Shown: one piece after another, positions 1 to 9,131 of the stretch
Layout: the number at the start of each line of letters is the position of its first letter
How positions within the stretch are numbered: the stretch's first letter is position 1
From: Haloplasma contractile SSD-17B
Lineage (GTDB): Bacteria; Bacillota_I; Bacilli_A; Haloplasmatales; Haloplasmataceae
Length of the DNA: 64,000 nucleotides
Direction: 5' to 3'
NCBI RefSeq assembly: GCF_000215935.2
Contig: NZ_AFNU02000002.1
Location: 1-64,000 of the forward strand
Notes under the pieces: generated by a model
The model's database searches: none
What the model was told of the DNA's origin: nothing
What the model saw: only the letters and a program-made list of their open reading frames with translations
Position numbers and translations under genes: made by a program

Positions 1-30
1 TTTTGATATATGAATGTTTTTTTGATTCAG

Positions 31-185
31 TGTTAGTATTCTCATTTATTATATACACCATTGTATTTGATTTGTGGCAAACATTAGTCGGATTTTGATG
101 GTGTTGTTTTTCTAATAGAGTGATCTTGATCTGTTTTTTTAATTCCCTGTTAGTATTCTCATTTATTATATACACCTTTGTATTT
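31..185. repeat. Pair of 38-bp direct repeats
   Basis: Bases 31-68 and 148-185 match at 37 of 38 positions and share the core TGTTAGTATTCTCATTTATT. The single difference is A/T at the base after ACACC. The copies start 117 bp apart in non-coding DNA beyond the 3' end of the lipoprotein gene. I cannot tell whether they continue as a larger array to the left, because the window begins here. No transposase or CRISPR-like regular spacing is visible. Confidence 0.8.
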
Positions 186-245
186 TTATTTTCTAGTAAG
201 ATTGCAAATAATTATGTAAATCGTTCAAAAGATATAGATAGGATT

Positions 246-275
246 AAAAAAACCTCCACCGAATGGCAGAGGTTT
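246..275 (-). terminator. Intrinsic terminator of the YdcC-like lipoprotein gene
   Basis: On the minus strand the stem AAACCTC/GAGGTTT (269-275 with 250-256) is followed by a run of seven T residues. It lies 18 bases beyond the stop codon of the lipoprotein gene. Confidence 0.75.
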
Positions 276-292
276 AGTGCTTAGTTATTATT

Positions 293-1303
293 TTATTTAC
301 CTGCTGGAATTGTGAACTGATTTGATACGTCGATTAATTCTTGCACGGTTAGTTCTTCAGAATCAATACGGAATTCAATTCCATTGTGAATCCACTTTAA
401 TGAACTATCGTTAATGATTTCAGCAACACCGTTACCTGTGATGATAATGTCACCGTATACGTAGTCAGTAGTCATTGTTTCTTCTGTGTTTAAGTACTCT
501 TGGTATACGAAGTAGTTTTGGTCACCTTGGAATCCCATAACATAACGCTTAGTGTTTGTTAAGTCAACTGTAGCTTCTACATGTTGTTCTACACCTTCAG
601 CTAAGTAAGTAGGATATACAAAGTCACGTTCTGCTAATGTAGGTATGACATAAGTTGTGTTTGACTGAGCAGTTTGCATACTATAATCAATTTCGAATTC
701 ATTTTCATTAAGTGATGGTTTTACGTTAAAGTCATTGAATAATACATGGATCTTCGTATTTTCTTCTGAATCTTTAACTGTAACTTCCATTGGTAATAAC
801 GTTTTTCCGTTAATTATGATTTTTTGTGATGTTAAATCACGAGTTTCTCGATAATTACACTCTGTATCAAATACGTAATTACCTTCTTCTTTAACATAGA
901 TTGGCTCGTCATCGTTCAAGATATCTTGAACTAATGATTGGTAAAGATAAGGTTGAGAACTATTTAGTGGCCAATCACTTTGGAATTTAAAGCTTTTATT
1001 CAAGGCTGGAGTTAAAACAAATACTCCATCGTCATTTTTTAATATCACCTGAACGTTATCATTGTCACGGTTTGTTAATGACACCTTATAGAAATTCGGC
1101 TCTTGATACTTTACATTTACATCGAATACATGTGTCTTTTCATTTTCTGTAATTTCCATTACTGCATTTGCTTCAAATTCCTCAATTTTTTCAACCTTTT
1201 CACCTAAGCCTTTAATCACATCAGCATCTTTGTCTCCACGACCGCAAGACGCTAACACCAAAGAAAGTGCGATAACAGATAATAAAATAATTATTTTTCT
1301 CAT
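293..1303 (-). CDS. YdcC/LolA-like lipoprotein
   Basis: This is a predicted membrane-anchored lipoprotein of 336 residues. The first 20 residues form a lipoprotein signal peptide with the lipobox LASC, so Cys20 would be lipidated by Lgt, which is also encoded in this window. The rest looks like an extended beta-rich fold of the LolA/LppX type (for example NDDGVFVLTPALNKSF and GKTLLPMEVTV). Neighbourhood supports a YdcC relationship: in Bacillus ydcC follows acpS, and here acpS lies just upstream on the same strand, with only a small plus-strand gene between. Family members such as YdcC and GerS belong to sporulation programmes, but a sporulation role here is inference. A terminator follows the gene. 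Confidence 0.75.
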   Translation of the reverse strand: MRKIIILLSVIALSLVLASCGRGDKDADVIKGLGEKVEKIEEFEANAVMEITENEKTHVFDVNVKYQEPNFYKVSLTNRDNDNVQVILKNDDGVFVLTPALNKSFKFQSDWPLNSSQPYLYQSLVQDILNDDEPIYVKEEGNYVFDTECNYRETRDLTSQKIIINGKTLLPMEVTVKDSEENTKIHVLFNDFNVKPSLNENEFEIDYSMQTAQSNTTYVIPTLAERDFVYPTYLAEGVEQHVEATVDLTNTKRYVMGFQGDQNYFVYQEYLNTEETMTTDYVYGDIIITGNGVAEIINDSSLKWIHNGIEFRIDSEELTVQELIDVSNQFTIPAGK

Positions 1304-1435
1304 ACAATCACCTCATAAATTTTATTTCATATTTCAATTAATACTATGAAAATTAATTATAAATTATTCAAATATGAATAAAAATTCTACTAAATCAGAT
1401 AATATTAATGAAATTTTTTATAGGAGGCGCATGGT

Positions 1436-1657
1436 ATGAGTATTACATTACTACAAAAAATAGCGCTAATCGTTACAATTATAGGTGCAATAAACTGGGG
1501 ATTGATTGGTTTATTTGGACCTGAAGCCGATGTAGTAGCATTACTATTCGGTGGAGATAATGGTCAAGAAGGTTTATTAGCGCGTACAATCTATACATTA
1601 GTAGGTATTACTGGTCTAATCAACATTGGATTACTGTTAGCACCTACTGAGGAATAA
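1436..1657 (+). CDS. DUF378 family small membrane protein
   Basis: This 73-residue protein has two predicted transmembrane helices (about residues 7-27 and 48-69) and the family hallmark INWGLIGLFGPE. It matches the DUF378 (YuzA-like) family, whose function is unknown. The start is supported by AGGAGG about 8 bases upstream. It is a lone plus-strand gene between the minus-strand acpS and YdcC-like genes, with its own terminator immediately downstream. It may be a later insertion into the acpS-ydcC neighbourhood, but there is no sign of mobile DNA. Confidence 0.85.
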   Translation: MSITLLQKIALIVTIIGAINWGLIGLFGPEADVVALLFGGDNGQEGLLARTIYTLVGITGLINIGLLLAPTEE

Positions 1658-1680
1658 TGCGTACAAGTTACACAAAAAGA

Positions 1681-1713
1681 AAACCTCAAGTCTTTATATG
1701 GCTTGAGGTTTTT
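1681..1713 (+). terminator. Terminator of the DUF378 gene
   Basis: A perfect 10-bp stem AAACCTCAAG/CTTGAGGTTT is followed by a T-run on the plus strand. It lies 24 bases after the stop codon. Confidence 0.85.
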
Positions 1714-1817
1714 AATTTGTTTAAAATCTATGTTTAGATCTTGTAACTTGCTTGTCATCGATTACGCCTTCTAATTAGATTCTTTTATTAATTACCATTT
1801 TGCCCTATTCAATTTCA

Positions 1818-2171
1818 TTAAATATTCTCTAATATAACATATGCAATTGCATTTTGTTTAGAATGACTAATTGAAATATGTGCAATAAATTCTTTAAAGT
1901 TATGGTTTATGTATGGTTTTCCCTTTTCATCATTTAGTATCTCTATATCTGTAAAGTTTAGATTTCCGATTCCTGTACCGATTGCTTTTGAAAAAGCTTC
2001 TTTGGCAGCAAAGCGGCCTGCTAAGTAGTGTAACTTTCGATCTTTTGAATTAAAGGCATCATATTTTTCAATCTCAGCACTTGTTAATATTCGCTTTTTA
2101 AATCGATCTAGATGTTTAACATCTCTAATACGATGGATTTCAACGATATCCGTCCCTATTCCAGCTATCAT
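1818..2171 (-). CDS. acpS: Holo-[acyl-carrier-protein] synthase
   Basis: AcpS transfers 4'-phosphopantetheine from CoA to the conserved Ser of acyl carrier protein; the acpP gene lies at 46833-47060. The protein shows the family signature GIGTDIVEI at the N-terminus with the Mg-binding Asp, then FAAKEAFSKAIGTGI and the C-terminal ISISHSK stretch. At 117 residues it has the usual trimeric AcpS length. I start it at the ATG at 2171 because AAGGTG is correctly spaced upstream of it; the GTG nine bases earlier would lie inside that ribosome-binding site. The YdcC-like gene downstream recalls the Bacillus acpS-ydcC order. Confidence 0.95.
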   Translation of the reverse strand: MIAGIGTDIVEIHRIRDVKHLDRFKKRILTSAEIEKYDAFNSKDRKLHYLAGRFAAKEAFSKAIGTGIGNLNFTDIEILNDEKGKPYINHNFKEFIAHISISHSKQNAIAYVILENI

Positions 2172-2611
2172 GGCTCTCACCTTACCTTTGTGAATTGATG
2201 TTCAATATTCGTTTACCACTGCGTTGTAGCACATGCTTGGATACAACTACTTGTTTAAGATTAAATTCCTTTGATCATAAATTTAAAGATTGTCTTTTTA
2301 TTTAAATAATAACGTTATGGTAAAAATTTCGTCTGTAGATTAGTATTAACTGAAAGGTACTGTATAATAATAATCGCGTTTTGTTTAATCACAGTAACTC
2401 TCTTACTATATTAAGTATCTGTTTGACGCTCAAAACGTTTCCACCCATAAGCCTAAAATAGTTTCACTCTCATATATACAAATACCAACTCAACACATAA
2501 ATGCTACTTATAGACTGTAGTAAATGCGGTCAAATAATTGTATTTTAAATCTATCCATTATATTTATATATTAGTTTAGAAATAGTCGTTAGGTCTAGGG
2601 TGGTGAATTGG
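2172..2611. other. Non-coding gap between divergent acpS and Xre genes
   Basis: This 440-bp AT-rich stretch separates acpS (minus) from the Xre regulator (plus) and must hold both promoters. A short inverted repeat GTTGTA/TACAAC lies near 2223-2247. I see no convincing promoter pair, RNA gene or open frame. Confidence 0.5.
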
Positions 2612-2836
2612 ATGGCAAAAGATAATATTAATGTCTTGTTTGGTAGAAAAGTAAGATTACTTCGAAATAAAATCAATATATCACAAGAGGAGCTTGCTCA
2701 TAGATCTGGTCTACATCGAACATATATTGGACAAGTTGAGCGTGCTGAAAAAAATATTTCAATAAAAAATATAGAGAAGATCGCAAGAACATTAGAAGTT
2801 CATATTGCAGAATTGTTTAATTTCAATGATTTATAA
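2612..2836 (+). CDS. Xre-family helix-turn-helix regulator
   Basis: This 74-residue protein consists almost only of a lambda-repressor-type HTH. LFGRKVRLLRNK forms helix 1, SQEELAHRSGLHRTYIGQVE is the helix-turn-helix, and NIEKIARTLEV the closing helices. Small single-domain Xre proteins act as repressors or as controller proteins of restriction-modification systems, but no methylase or endonuclease is adjacent. I prefer the ATG at 2612, which has GGTGGTGA just upstream. A GTG at 2600 is in frame, but its initiation region would overlap that site. A strong terminator follows, so it is monocistronic. Its target is unknown. Confidence 0.85.
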   Translation: MAKDNINVLFGRKVRLLRNKINISQEELAHRSGLHRTYIGQVERAEKNISIKNIEKIARTLEVHIAELFNFNDL

Positions 2837-2979
2837 AAACATAATACAGATCAGGTTAATCTTATTGATTAAACATTGACCACCATTTTTATGTGTGAAG
2901 ACACTGAACTATTTAAATCAGACCCTAAATTTAATTATTGCAACATATAACTAATACATATGAAACATAACCTTTTATA

Positions 2980-3045
2980 AATAACCTAATAATAATGGCA
3001 CAAATGCTTTTATGTTTGTACTATTAATTATTAGGTTATTTTTTT
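2980..3045 (+). terminator. Terminator of the Xre gene
   Basis: The 14-bp stem AATAACCTAATAAT/ATTATTAGGTTATT (2980-2993 with 3027-3040) is followed by seven T residues on the plus strand. Confidence 0.8.
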
Positions 3046-3114
3046 GATTATAGTTTGTTAGTCGATTTTTTCTACTCATCCATCATTTTGAGGTCGTCTA
3101 ATACTCTGAACTTT

Positions 3115-4071
3115 TTAAGCTTGTTCTTCGGGTTCACTTTCCCTAATCCGTTTTGCCATCTGTTTAATTTTTCGTAGACGGTGATTAATTCCCGATTTAC
3201 TGATTTGTTTATCGAGTTCCACTTTTGAAATGTCACTTAATTCTGATAGAGTCGAGTCGGGGTAGTTGATTCTAAGTTCTGCTATTTCTAGTAGTTTATC
3301 ACCTAAAATCTCTAACCCTAGTGTCTTTTCAATTAGTTTAATATCTTCAATTTGCGAAGTTGCTGCGCTCCATGATTTATTTAAGTTGGCCATCTCACAG
3401 TTTCGTATACGGTTTACTGAGTTATTCATGTCTCTATAAATACGAACATCTTCAAAATCAAATACGGCATGAGTGGCTTGAATCACGCGTAAGAAATCTG
3501 AAATTTTTTCAGATTCTTTTACATAGACGATATACCCCTTTTTACGTGTTAACGTCTTAGCATTCAAATCAACACCGTTCATGAGGTCTCGAATTCCATT
3601 GACTAGTTCTTCATCTAAACTGAAGATTTCTAGATGGTAAGATGAGGTGCTCGGATTATTGACAGATCCTCCCGCTAAGAATGCCCCGCGAAGATAGGCA
3701 CGCTTACAGCAATCACTCTCAATCAATTCAGCAGGGATTCCGAATTCAAATCCTCCTGAGTGCATAAGACCTAAGTCATCGATTATCATCTTGGCAAAAC
3801 GGCTAATTCTTACAATATAGACATTCCCTTTATTTAGCCTCATCCTTTTTCGAGTCAGTAAATCAACATGAATATCATATAATTGTTTCACTAATTTAAC
3901 AAATCGTCTTGCAATTGTCGCATTTTGTGTTTGAAATTCAATTCTTAGTCCTTGATTTGATAAGTTAATTATTCCATTCATTCTTATTAAAGCAGATAAT
4001 TCTGCCTTAGCACAGCATTCTGATACACTTAGAGAAACAAGTTCATTTTTAGTCTCAGATGCAAATGACAT
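3115..4071 (-). CDS. whiA: DNA-binding protein WhiA
   Basis: WhiA is a conserved Gram-positive protein with a LAGLIDADG-homing-endonuclease-like N-terminal fold and a C-terminal HTH. In Bacillus it affects division and chromosome segregation; in Streptomyces it drives sporulation septation. Family signatures visible here are the opening [25 protein letters not shown], the central [17 protein letters not shown], and the C-terminal [17 protein letters not shown] followed by [15 protein letters not shown], which is the DNA-binding helix. The length of 318 residues is typical. AAAGGTGAT precedes the ATG. In most Bacillota whiA closes a tight rapZ-yvcK-whiA operon. Here yvcK lies 1.1 kb upstream, so whiA probably has its own promoter. 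Confidence 0.95.
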   Translation of the reverse strand: MSFASETKNELVSLSVSECCAKAELSALIRMNGIINLSNQGLRIEFQTQNATIARRFVKLVKQLYDIHVDLLTRKRMRLNKGNVYIVRISRFAKMIIDDLGLMHSGGFEFGIPAELIESDCCKRAYLRGAFLAGGSVNNPSTSSYHLEIFSLDEELVNGIRDLMNGVDLNAKTLTRKKGYIVYVKESEKISDFLRVIQATHAVFDFEDVRIYRDMNNSVNRIRNCEMANLNKSWSAATSQIEDIKLIEKTLGLEILGDKLLEIAELRINYPDSTLSELSDISKVELDKQISKSGINHRLRKIKQMAKRIRESEPEEQA

Positions 4072-4149
4072 AGTATCACCTTTTTCTTTATTACTTACTT
4101 GCCCCTAATTATGAGGGTATTAAATTAATCATCGGCTACATCACATATA

Positions 4150-4186
4150 ATTATAATAAATTAAAGAAGGAAGTTGAACGGTTCAA
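4150..4186 (-). promoter_or_regulatory. Candidate whiA promoter with operator-like palindrome
   Basis: On the minus strand a TATAAT hexamer (plus 4150-4155) lies about 80 bases upstream of whiA. A weak -35 (TTCAAC, plus 4173-4178) is 17 bases further up. The perfect palindrome TTGAACGGTTCAA (4174-4186) overlaps that -35, as an operator would. Which regulator might bind is unknown. Confidence 0.4.
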
Positions 4187-5207
4187 ATTGGCTCTTTTTA
4201 AAACAAATGTTAATTTTAATAGTATATAACAGAACCATATACTTATTAGTTCTAAAAATAGTCAAATTATAAATTATAAATGGCAGTGTTTTATTTTCGA
4301 GATGTTTAGAATTCTAAATGAGTTAAAATTAATAAATGACGGGAGTTTATAGCGTCATTATATCAACACTGTTCTTTAACATAGCCTTTACATTTATTTA
4401 ATTGTAAACAGTTTGTCCCATCAAGCTATATGTCCTAGCAATGTATCACATTAGGTGTTTCTACATCCGCATTTAGCCTAATATTAAACACTGTGTTGTT
4501 ATTACCATTATACTTGATAACACCAACACTTATATAGGGGCTCTTATATCTGTTATTCTTTAAATTAACGCAACTATAAAATAAGTTACATTAAGGAGTG
4601 GCAATTAAAAGGAACACAGATAGACTACCCTAGCGGTAGCCTACATCCTTATTGTATTTACCCACACTTGTTAAAAAGAAGTTTAATCTTCATGTAGACC
4701 TAGATTGAATTTTATCATACCCGTTCTTGTTTGTCTATTTCTAAGACTAAGCAGTGTCACTACGATGACGTTACGGAATCCCATTCGTTAATCAACCAAT
4801 CGAGCATTCGTTGTATCCCTATTTATATACGCGTCATACAGGTGCAATTATTCGTCATGTAGGGTACAAAATAGCATTCTTACTAACTGTCTGTCTTTGT
4901 CTCAATACCAAACTACACACAATAATAAAAATAGTTAGGAGAACGTATTTTCCTTTACACATCCCTATCACCTAACTAGCAATGTAACTTAAACTTAATG
5001 TTAAACAAATACAATTTTATTCCCACTACAGAACAGTATGTGGTCTCTAGAAAAACTAAGTTAACAACTAGATTTGATGACTGCATACATAGTTTTTTAA
5101 ACCAACTGTACACGTGTTAATTGTTTTTACATGTGCAAGTTACGTAAAGCACTATAGGCTATAGCATACTCCTAAATCCATACCCATTTCTATCACAATT
5201 CGACGTG
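4187..5207. other. 1-kb non-coding gap between whiA and yvcK
   Basis: No frame here carries a plausible gene on either strand. Visible structure is limited to an imperfect inverted repeat GTGTTG...CAACAC (4493-4529) and a short hairpin CTACC/GGTAG near 4625-4640. There are no T-box, riboswitch or tRNA signatures. The stretch has the AT-rich, stop-dense look of decayed or never-coding DNA. Confidence 0.5.
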
Positions 5208-6185
5208 TTAATCGTTTTTCATTTTGTCTAGCAATAATGCAAATACATGGGTAGCTAATCGTCTGCTATCATGCCGAATGTATTCTTCATCATTTACTGA
5301 TAAAAGCTTTGCCGTATAAACTTCTATGCCCATTAAGGAGAGTGTCTTATAATCAACTGTTACAAATCGGCATCCACTTTTTAAATAACGAATTAGTATG
5401 TCGCCATCAACTTCGTAATCTTCATTGGCTAGCACAGTTTCCACTTGATTTTTTCCCAAATAGGATTCTAGTACCGTCAAATGGTCACTTACATCAAAAT
5501 CATCCGTTTCCCCGAGTTCGGTCATTACATTACTAATATAAATCTTAATTGCTTCCGATTTAATTAACGCTTCCTTCACCTCAGGAATGAGTATATTCGG
5601 GATGATACTGGTGTACAAACTACCAGGCCCTAAGACAATCATATCGGCATTTTCAATTGCTTTAATGACATGAGGCGTTGCCTTAACATCTTGATTTTTA
5701 AAATAAATCTGATCAATCTTCTTTCCAGCTGATGTTATATTTGATTCTCCATAAACAGTTGTACCATCTTCCATATCCGCACAAAGTTCTATTGGCTTAG
5801 TCGAAACCGGTAACACGGTCCCCTTTACATTTAACACTTGACTTAAGTACTCAATTGCCTTTATAGAATCACCTGTAATATCAGTCATCGCATATAACAA
5901 TAAATTACCAAGAGAATCATTTGATAAGTAACTGTCCTTGTTAAAGCGGTAGTCAAATAATTTCCCTAGTAAATCATCTGTTTCTGATAAAGAAATGAGT
6001 ACCTTTCTTATATCACCAGGAGGAATTGTATTTAAATTTTTGCGAATCCTTCCGCTACTCCCTCCATCATCTGCTACCGTGACAATGGCAGTTAAATTTA
6101 CAGGAAATCGTTTTAATCCTGTTAAAAGTGTTGATAAACCTGTTCCCCCACCGATGACAACTACATTTGGATCTCGATCATACAT
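5208..6185 (-). CDS. yvcK: YvcK/GlmR family gluconeogenesis factor
   Basis: YvcK (GlmR) binds UDP-sugars and, in Bacillus, is needed for growth on gluconeogenic carbon and for cell-wall precursor supply through GlmS. The fold is CofD-like. The N-terminal VVVIGGGTGLSTLLTGLK nucleotide-binding loop, TVADDGGSSGRIR, PPGDIRKVL, DSLGNLLLYA and VLGPGSLYTSIIPN are all diagnostic. The 325-residue length is normal. AAAGGGG lies 9 bases upstream of the ATG, and the gene starts only 3 bases after the rapZ stop, so the two are co-transcribed. The usual downstream partner whiA is displaced by a long gap. Confidence 0.95.
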   Translation of the reverse strand: MYDRDPNVVVIGGGTGLSTLLTGLKRFPVNLTAIVTVADDGGSSGRIRKNLNTIPPGDIRKVLISLSETDDLLGKLFDYRFNKDSYLSNDSLGNLLLYAMTDITGDSIKAIEYLSQVLNVKGTVLPVSTKPIELCADMEDGTTVYGESNITSAGKKIDQIYFKNQDVKATPHVIKAIENADMIVLGPGSLYTSIIPNILIPEVKEALIKSEAIKIYISNVMTELGETDDFDVSDHLTVLESYLGKNQVETVLANEDYEVDGDILIRYLKSGCRFVTVDYKTLSLMGIEVYTAKLLSVNDEEYIRHDSRRLATHVFALLLDKMKND

Positions 6186-6188
6186 GTA

Positions 6189-7067
6189 TTAATTCCCCTT
6201 TCGTTTCTCCAAGTCCCTATGAAAAATATTTGTAGAAAATGTGTCCTTAAAATAATTATAAAGATACTGTGAAATAGCTACAGAACGATGTTGCCCTCCT
6301 GAGCACCCAATACCTATAACAACTTGTGATTTCCCTATATTCTTGTACTGTGGGATCGCGAACTGTAATAAGTCTACCGTCTTTTCAATATAGGTTTTGG
6401 CCTCTTGCTTCTGTAGAACGTATTCAGACACCTCAGTATCAAGACCAGTTAGTGGCCTTAATTCATCTATGTAGAATGGATTTTTAATAAAGCGTACGTC
6501 AAAAATATAATCACAATCAGATGGTGTTCCATGTTTAAACCCAAATGACATAAAGTTTACTCTGAAATAGTCGTGATTACCAGGTTGAAAACATTTGATG
6601 ACTTCCTTTTTTAATTCATTTGCCTTCATGTAAGACGTGTCGATTATATAGTCTGAATATTGTTTTACTTCCTCAAGTAACGTTCGTTCCGCTTCGATTC
6701 CTTCAATTGTTGTTCCTTTTTTTGATAATGGATGGATTCTTCTCGTTTCATTAAATCGCTTTGTAAGAACTTCCGTACTCGCTTCTAAAAACAGAGTTTT
6801 TACATCAAATGGTGTTTTTTGTTTAAGTTCCTCAATTGCACCAAGAATTCCTTCAAAATCATTTGCGCGACTATCCATCACAATCGCATAACTATTTAGA
6901 TCCTCATTATTAAAGAAATAATCCGATAATACAAGGATTTGCCTAAATAAGTTAGGTGGCATATTATCAATGCAAAAATAACCCATATCTTCTAAACTAT
7001 TTAGTGCGACTGATTTCCCTGCCCCACTCATTCCCGTTAAAATTAAAAAGCGTTTTGTATTTTTCAT
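6189..7067 (-). CDS. rapZ: RNase adapter / nucleotide-binding protein RapZ (YvcJ)
   Basis: RapZ-family proteins hold an N-terminal P-loop kinase-like domain and a C-terminal domain that binds GlmZ-type RNA and RNase E in enterobacteria. In Bacillus YvcJ hydrolyses nucleotides and influences competence. Seen here are the Walker A GMSGAGKS near the start, the DSR motif, the RFNETRRIHPL block, and the C-terminal GCSGGQHRSVAISQYL phosphate-binding loop. I start at the ATG at 7067 because AAAGGTGAT lies just upstream; the ATG at 7082 would place this site inside the coding region. It forms an operon with yvcK (3-base gap). Confidence 0.93.
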   Translation of the reverse strand: MKNTKRFLILTGMSGAGKSVALNSLEDMGYFCIDNMPPNLFRQILVLSDYFFNNEDLNSYAIVMDSRANDFEGILGAIEELKQKTPFDVKTLFLEASTEVLTKRFNETRRIHPLSKKGTTIEGIEAERTLLEEVKQYSDYIIDTSYMKANELKKEVIKCFQPGNHDYFRVNFMSFGFKHGTPSDCDYIFDVRFIKNPFYIDELRPLTGLDTEVSEYVLQKQEAKTYIEKTVDLLQFAIPQYKNIGKSQVVIGIGCSGGQHRSVAISQYLYNYFKDTFSTNIFHRDLEKRKGN

Positions 7068-7464
7068 CATATCACCTTTCATTATTATACTCTGCTGTAT
7101 TTTTTAAATTTATGAATAATTTCTAATCTAGACTGTTATTCAGTCTAGGAGATTGAATTTCATTCAACAGCCTTTACTATAAGTGTATTTTTAACTCATT
7201 TATTAGTATGCGTATATGTTTTATTTATTAGAAAAATAAGTTCTGTCAATCCTTATAAGTTCCACCTGTCTTTAATTAGAACTAACTACTCTTTTTGTGG
7301 CATTTTAAAAATAAGTTTTTATTCATATACCATGAAAAGTAACAAGTCAGTTCGAAATGCTCCGTATAAATTAACATTGGGTTTCACTTATTGTAGTTAT
7401 TATTTCTCAATTTTTAATCCGTTAATCGTTTTTTATTATACCACATCTACAGAATTATTTAATG
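7068..7464. other. Non-coding gap upstream of rapZ
   Basis: About 400 bp of AT-rich DNA separate the rapZ start from the trxB terminator. It presumably contains the rapZ-yvcK promoter, but no good -35/-10 pair or RNA element is obvious to me. Confidence 0.4.
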
Positions 7465-7511
7465 ATAAAATAAAAAATAGTAGATGCCCTTATTTTAAGG
7501 GACCTACTATT
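7465..7511 (-). terminator. Terminator of the ppaX-trxB unit
   Basis: On the minus strand the stem AATAGTAG/CTACTATT encloses an inner CCCTTA/TAAGGG stem and is followed by a T-rich tract. It lies about 10 bases beyond the trxB stop. Confidence 0.85.
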
Positions 7512-7519
7512 ATAGTATT

Positions 7520-8470
7520 TTATTCTGACTGTTTTTCTAATCTTTCAATGTATTTTATTGCAGTTTGGGCTGCTATCGCACCGTCATTTGTAGCAGTGAT
7601 CACTTGTCGAAGTTCCTTTTCTGTATTATCTCCTGCACCATATATTCCTTTAACCTTTGTTTCCATGTTATGATTTACTTCAATATAACCTCTTTCGTCT
7701 GTAATCCCTAAATCCTTAACCATTTCCGTTACAGGATCTTGACCTACGTATATGAACGTTCCTGCACATTCTACATCTGATAATTCATCCGTTTTAACGT
7801 TTTTAACTGTAAGACTACTTAGTTTTCCATCCGTTTGATTAAATGAATCGATGACATGGTCCCAAAGAATTTCAATTTTCTCATTGTTTTTAGCTCGTTC
7901 TGATGCAACCTTATCAGCTCTAAATTCATCACGACGGTGAATAATTGTTACTTTACTTGCAAGTCCAGCTAAGTATAATGCTTCTTCAACCGCTGAGTTT
8001 CCTCCACCGATCACGGCAACTTCCTTTCCTTTGTAGAAGGCACCGTCACAGATTGCACACCATGAGATTCCTCGACCAGCTAATTCTTCTTCACCTTTCA
8101 CACCTAGTTTACGGTTCACTGTACCAGTAGCAACAATTACAGCATGCGCTTTGAATTCACCTGTTGCTGTCTTTACGATTTTGATGTCCCCTTGATCTTC
8201 AATCCCAGTTACATCTCCATACGCGTATTCAGCACCTAATGCTTGTGTATGTTCAAACATCTTCATTGATAATTCAGGTCCACCAATTTTAGTGTATCCG
8301 GTATAGTTTTCTATTTCATAGGTATTCACCATTTGACCACCTGGTGCACCTTTCTCTAGCATCAATACTTTCATTTCTGCACGTGAAGCATAGATTGCAG
8401 CAGTCATTCCTGCAGGACCTGCTCCGATTGTAATTACGTCATATACTTTGTTTTCTTTTTTATTTTCCAT
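7520..8470 (-). CDS. trxB: Thioredoxin-disulfide reductase
   Basis: TrxB uses NADPH and FAD to reduce thioredoxin in the cytoplasm. The FAD-binding GAGPAG is at residues 16-21, the redox-active pair Cys138-Ala-Ile-Cys141 sits in the canonical context ISWCAICDGAF, the NADPH-binding GGGNSAVEE follows at about 155, and the C-terminal FAD motif GIYGAGD is present. The 316-residue length matches bacterial low-Mr TrxB. The start overlaps the ppaX stop by 11 bases, which suggests translational coupling. In Bacillus the trxB, rapZ, yvcK, whiA and hprK-lgt genes cluster in the same way. Confidence 0.96.
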   Translation of the reverse strand: MENKKENKVYDVITIGAGPAGMTAAIYASRAEMKVLMLEKGAPGGQMVNTYEIENYTGYTKIGGPELSMKMFEHTQALGAEYAYGDVTGIEDQGDIKIVKTATGEFKAHAVIVATGTVNRKLGVKGEEELAGRGISWCAICDGAFYKGKEVAVIGGGNSAVEEALYLAGLASKVTIIHRRDEFRADKVASERAKNNEKIEILWDHVIDSFNQTDGKLSSLTVKNVKTDELSDVECAGTFIYVGQDPVTEMVKDLGITDERGYIEVNHNMETKVKGIYGAGDNTEKELRQVITATNDGAIAAQTAIKYIERLEKQSE

Positions 8471-9131
8471 GTGTGTTCACCTCATCAATAATTTTTAATA
8501 AATCGTTCATATCCTTAAGTATAAATTCAGGATGATAATTTTTCAAGTAATCTGCACCTCTTAAAGCCCAAGAGACTCCACAGGTTATGACTCCAGCATT
8601 TTTACCACCAAGCATATCATGTTTATTATCTCCAACGAAAATAGTTTCTTCCTTCTTACGTCCCAATCTATTTAAAGCTAATTCGATTGGTTCCTTATGA
8701 GGTTTAGGATTCGTAACATCATCGGCTCCTATAATAATTTCAAAATAGTCATAAATCTTACAGTGTTTCAACCCGTGATGTACCATGTCGTTTGCTTTTG
8801 ATGATACAATCCCTAATGTTATTCCCTTTTGTTTTAAACGTTCTAGACCTTCTAAAACACCTGGATACACTTCTACCATGTCATCATGGTATTTTTTATT
8901 GTGCGTACGATAGAATGTAATCATGTCATCCTTTTTCTCTTTTAATAATTTCGTAAAGGTTTGTTCGAGCGTTGGTCCTATAAAATCCATAAGATCTTCA
9001 TCAGTGAAGGTTTGTTCTTTTAAAAACTCCTCAACAGTTGCCCTAAACGAGCTAATAATAAGTGGATTTGTATTGATTAGTGTTCCATCTAAATCAAATA
9101 ATACGGTTGTAATATTTTTATTTTCATTCAT
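8460..9131 (-). CDS. ppaX: HAD-family pyrophosphatase PpaX
   Basis: This haloacid-dehalogenase phosphatase is placed as PpaX, which hydrolyses the pyrophosphate released when HprK/P dephosphorylates P-Ser-HPr; hprK lies two genes upstream. Motif I is VLFDLDGTLINTNP, motif II GIVSSK, and motifs III/IV KPHKEP and FVGDNKHDM. I start at the ATG at 9131, with AAGGAG seven bases upstream. The longer frame adds 26 residues with no homology-like character. The product is 223 residues. A generic phosphoglycolate phosphatase is the alternative, but the hprK-lgt context favours PpaX. Confidence 0.85.
   Translation of the reverse strand: MNENKNITTVLFDLDGTLINTNPLIISSFRATVEEFLKEQTFTDEDLMDFIGPTLEQTFTKLLKEKKDDMITFYRTHNKKYHDDMVEVYPGVLEGLERLKQKGITLGIVSSKANDMVHHGLKHCKIYDYFEIIIGADDVTNPKPHKEPIELALNRLGRKKEETIFVGDNKHDMLGGKNAGVITCGVSWALRGADYLKNYHPEFILKDMNDLLKIIDEVNTHGK

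Noticed and set aside
1-292. CRISPR array from the 38-bp repeats
   Set aside because: Only two copies with a 79-bp interval, no further repeats in the window and no cas genes.
7332-7673. 113-codon plus-strand frame overlapping the end of trxB
   Set aside because: More than half lies antisense to trxB and its terminator; no ribosome-binding site and no recognisable protein.
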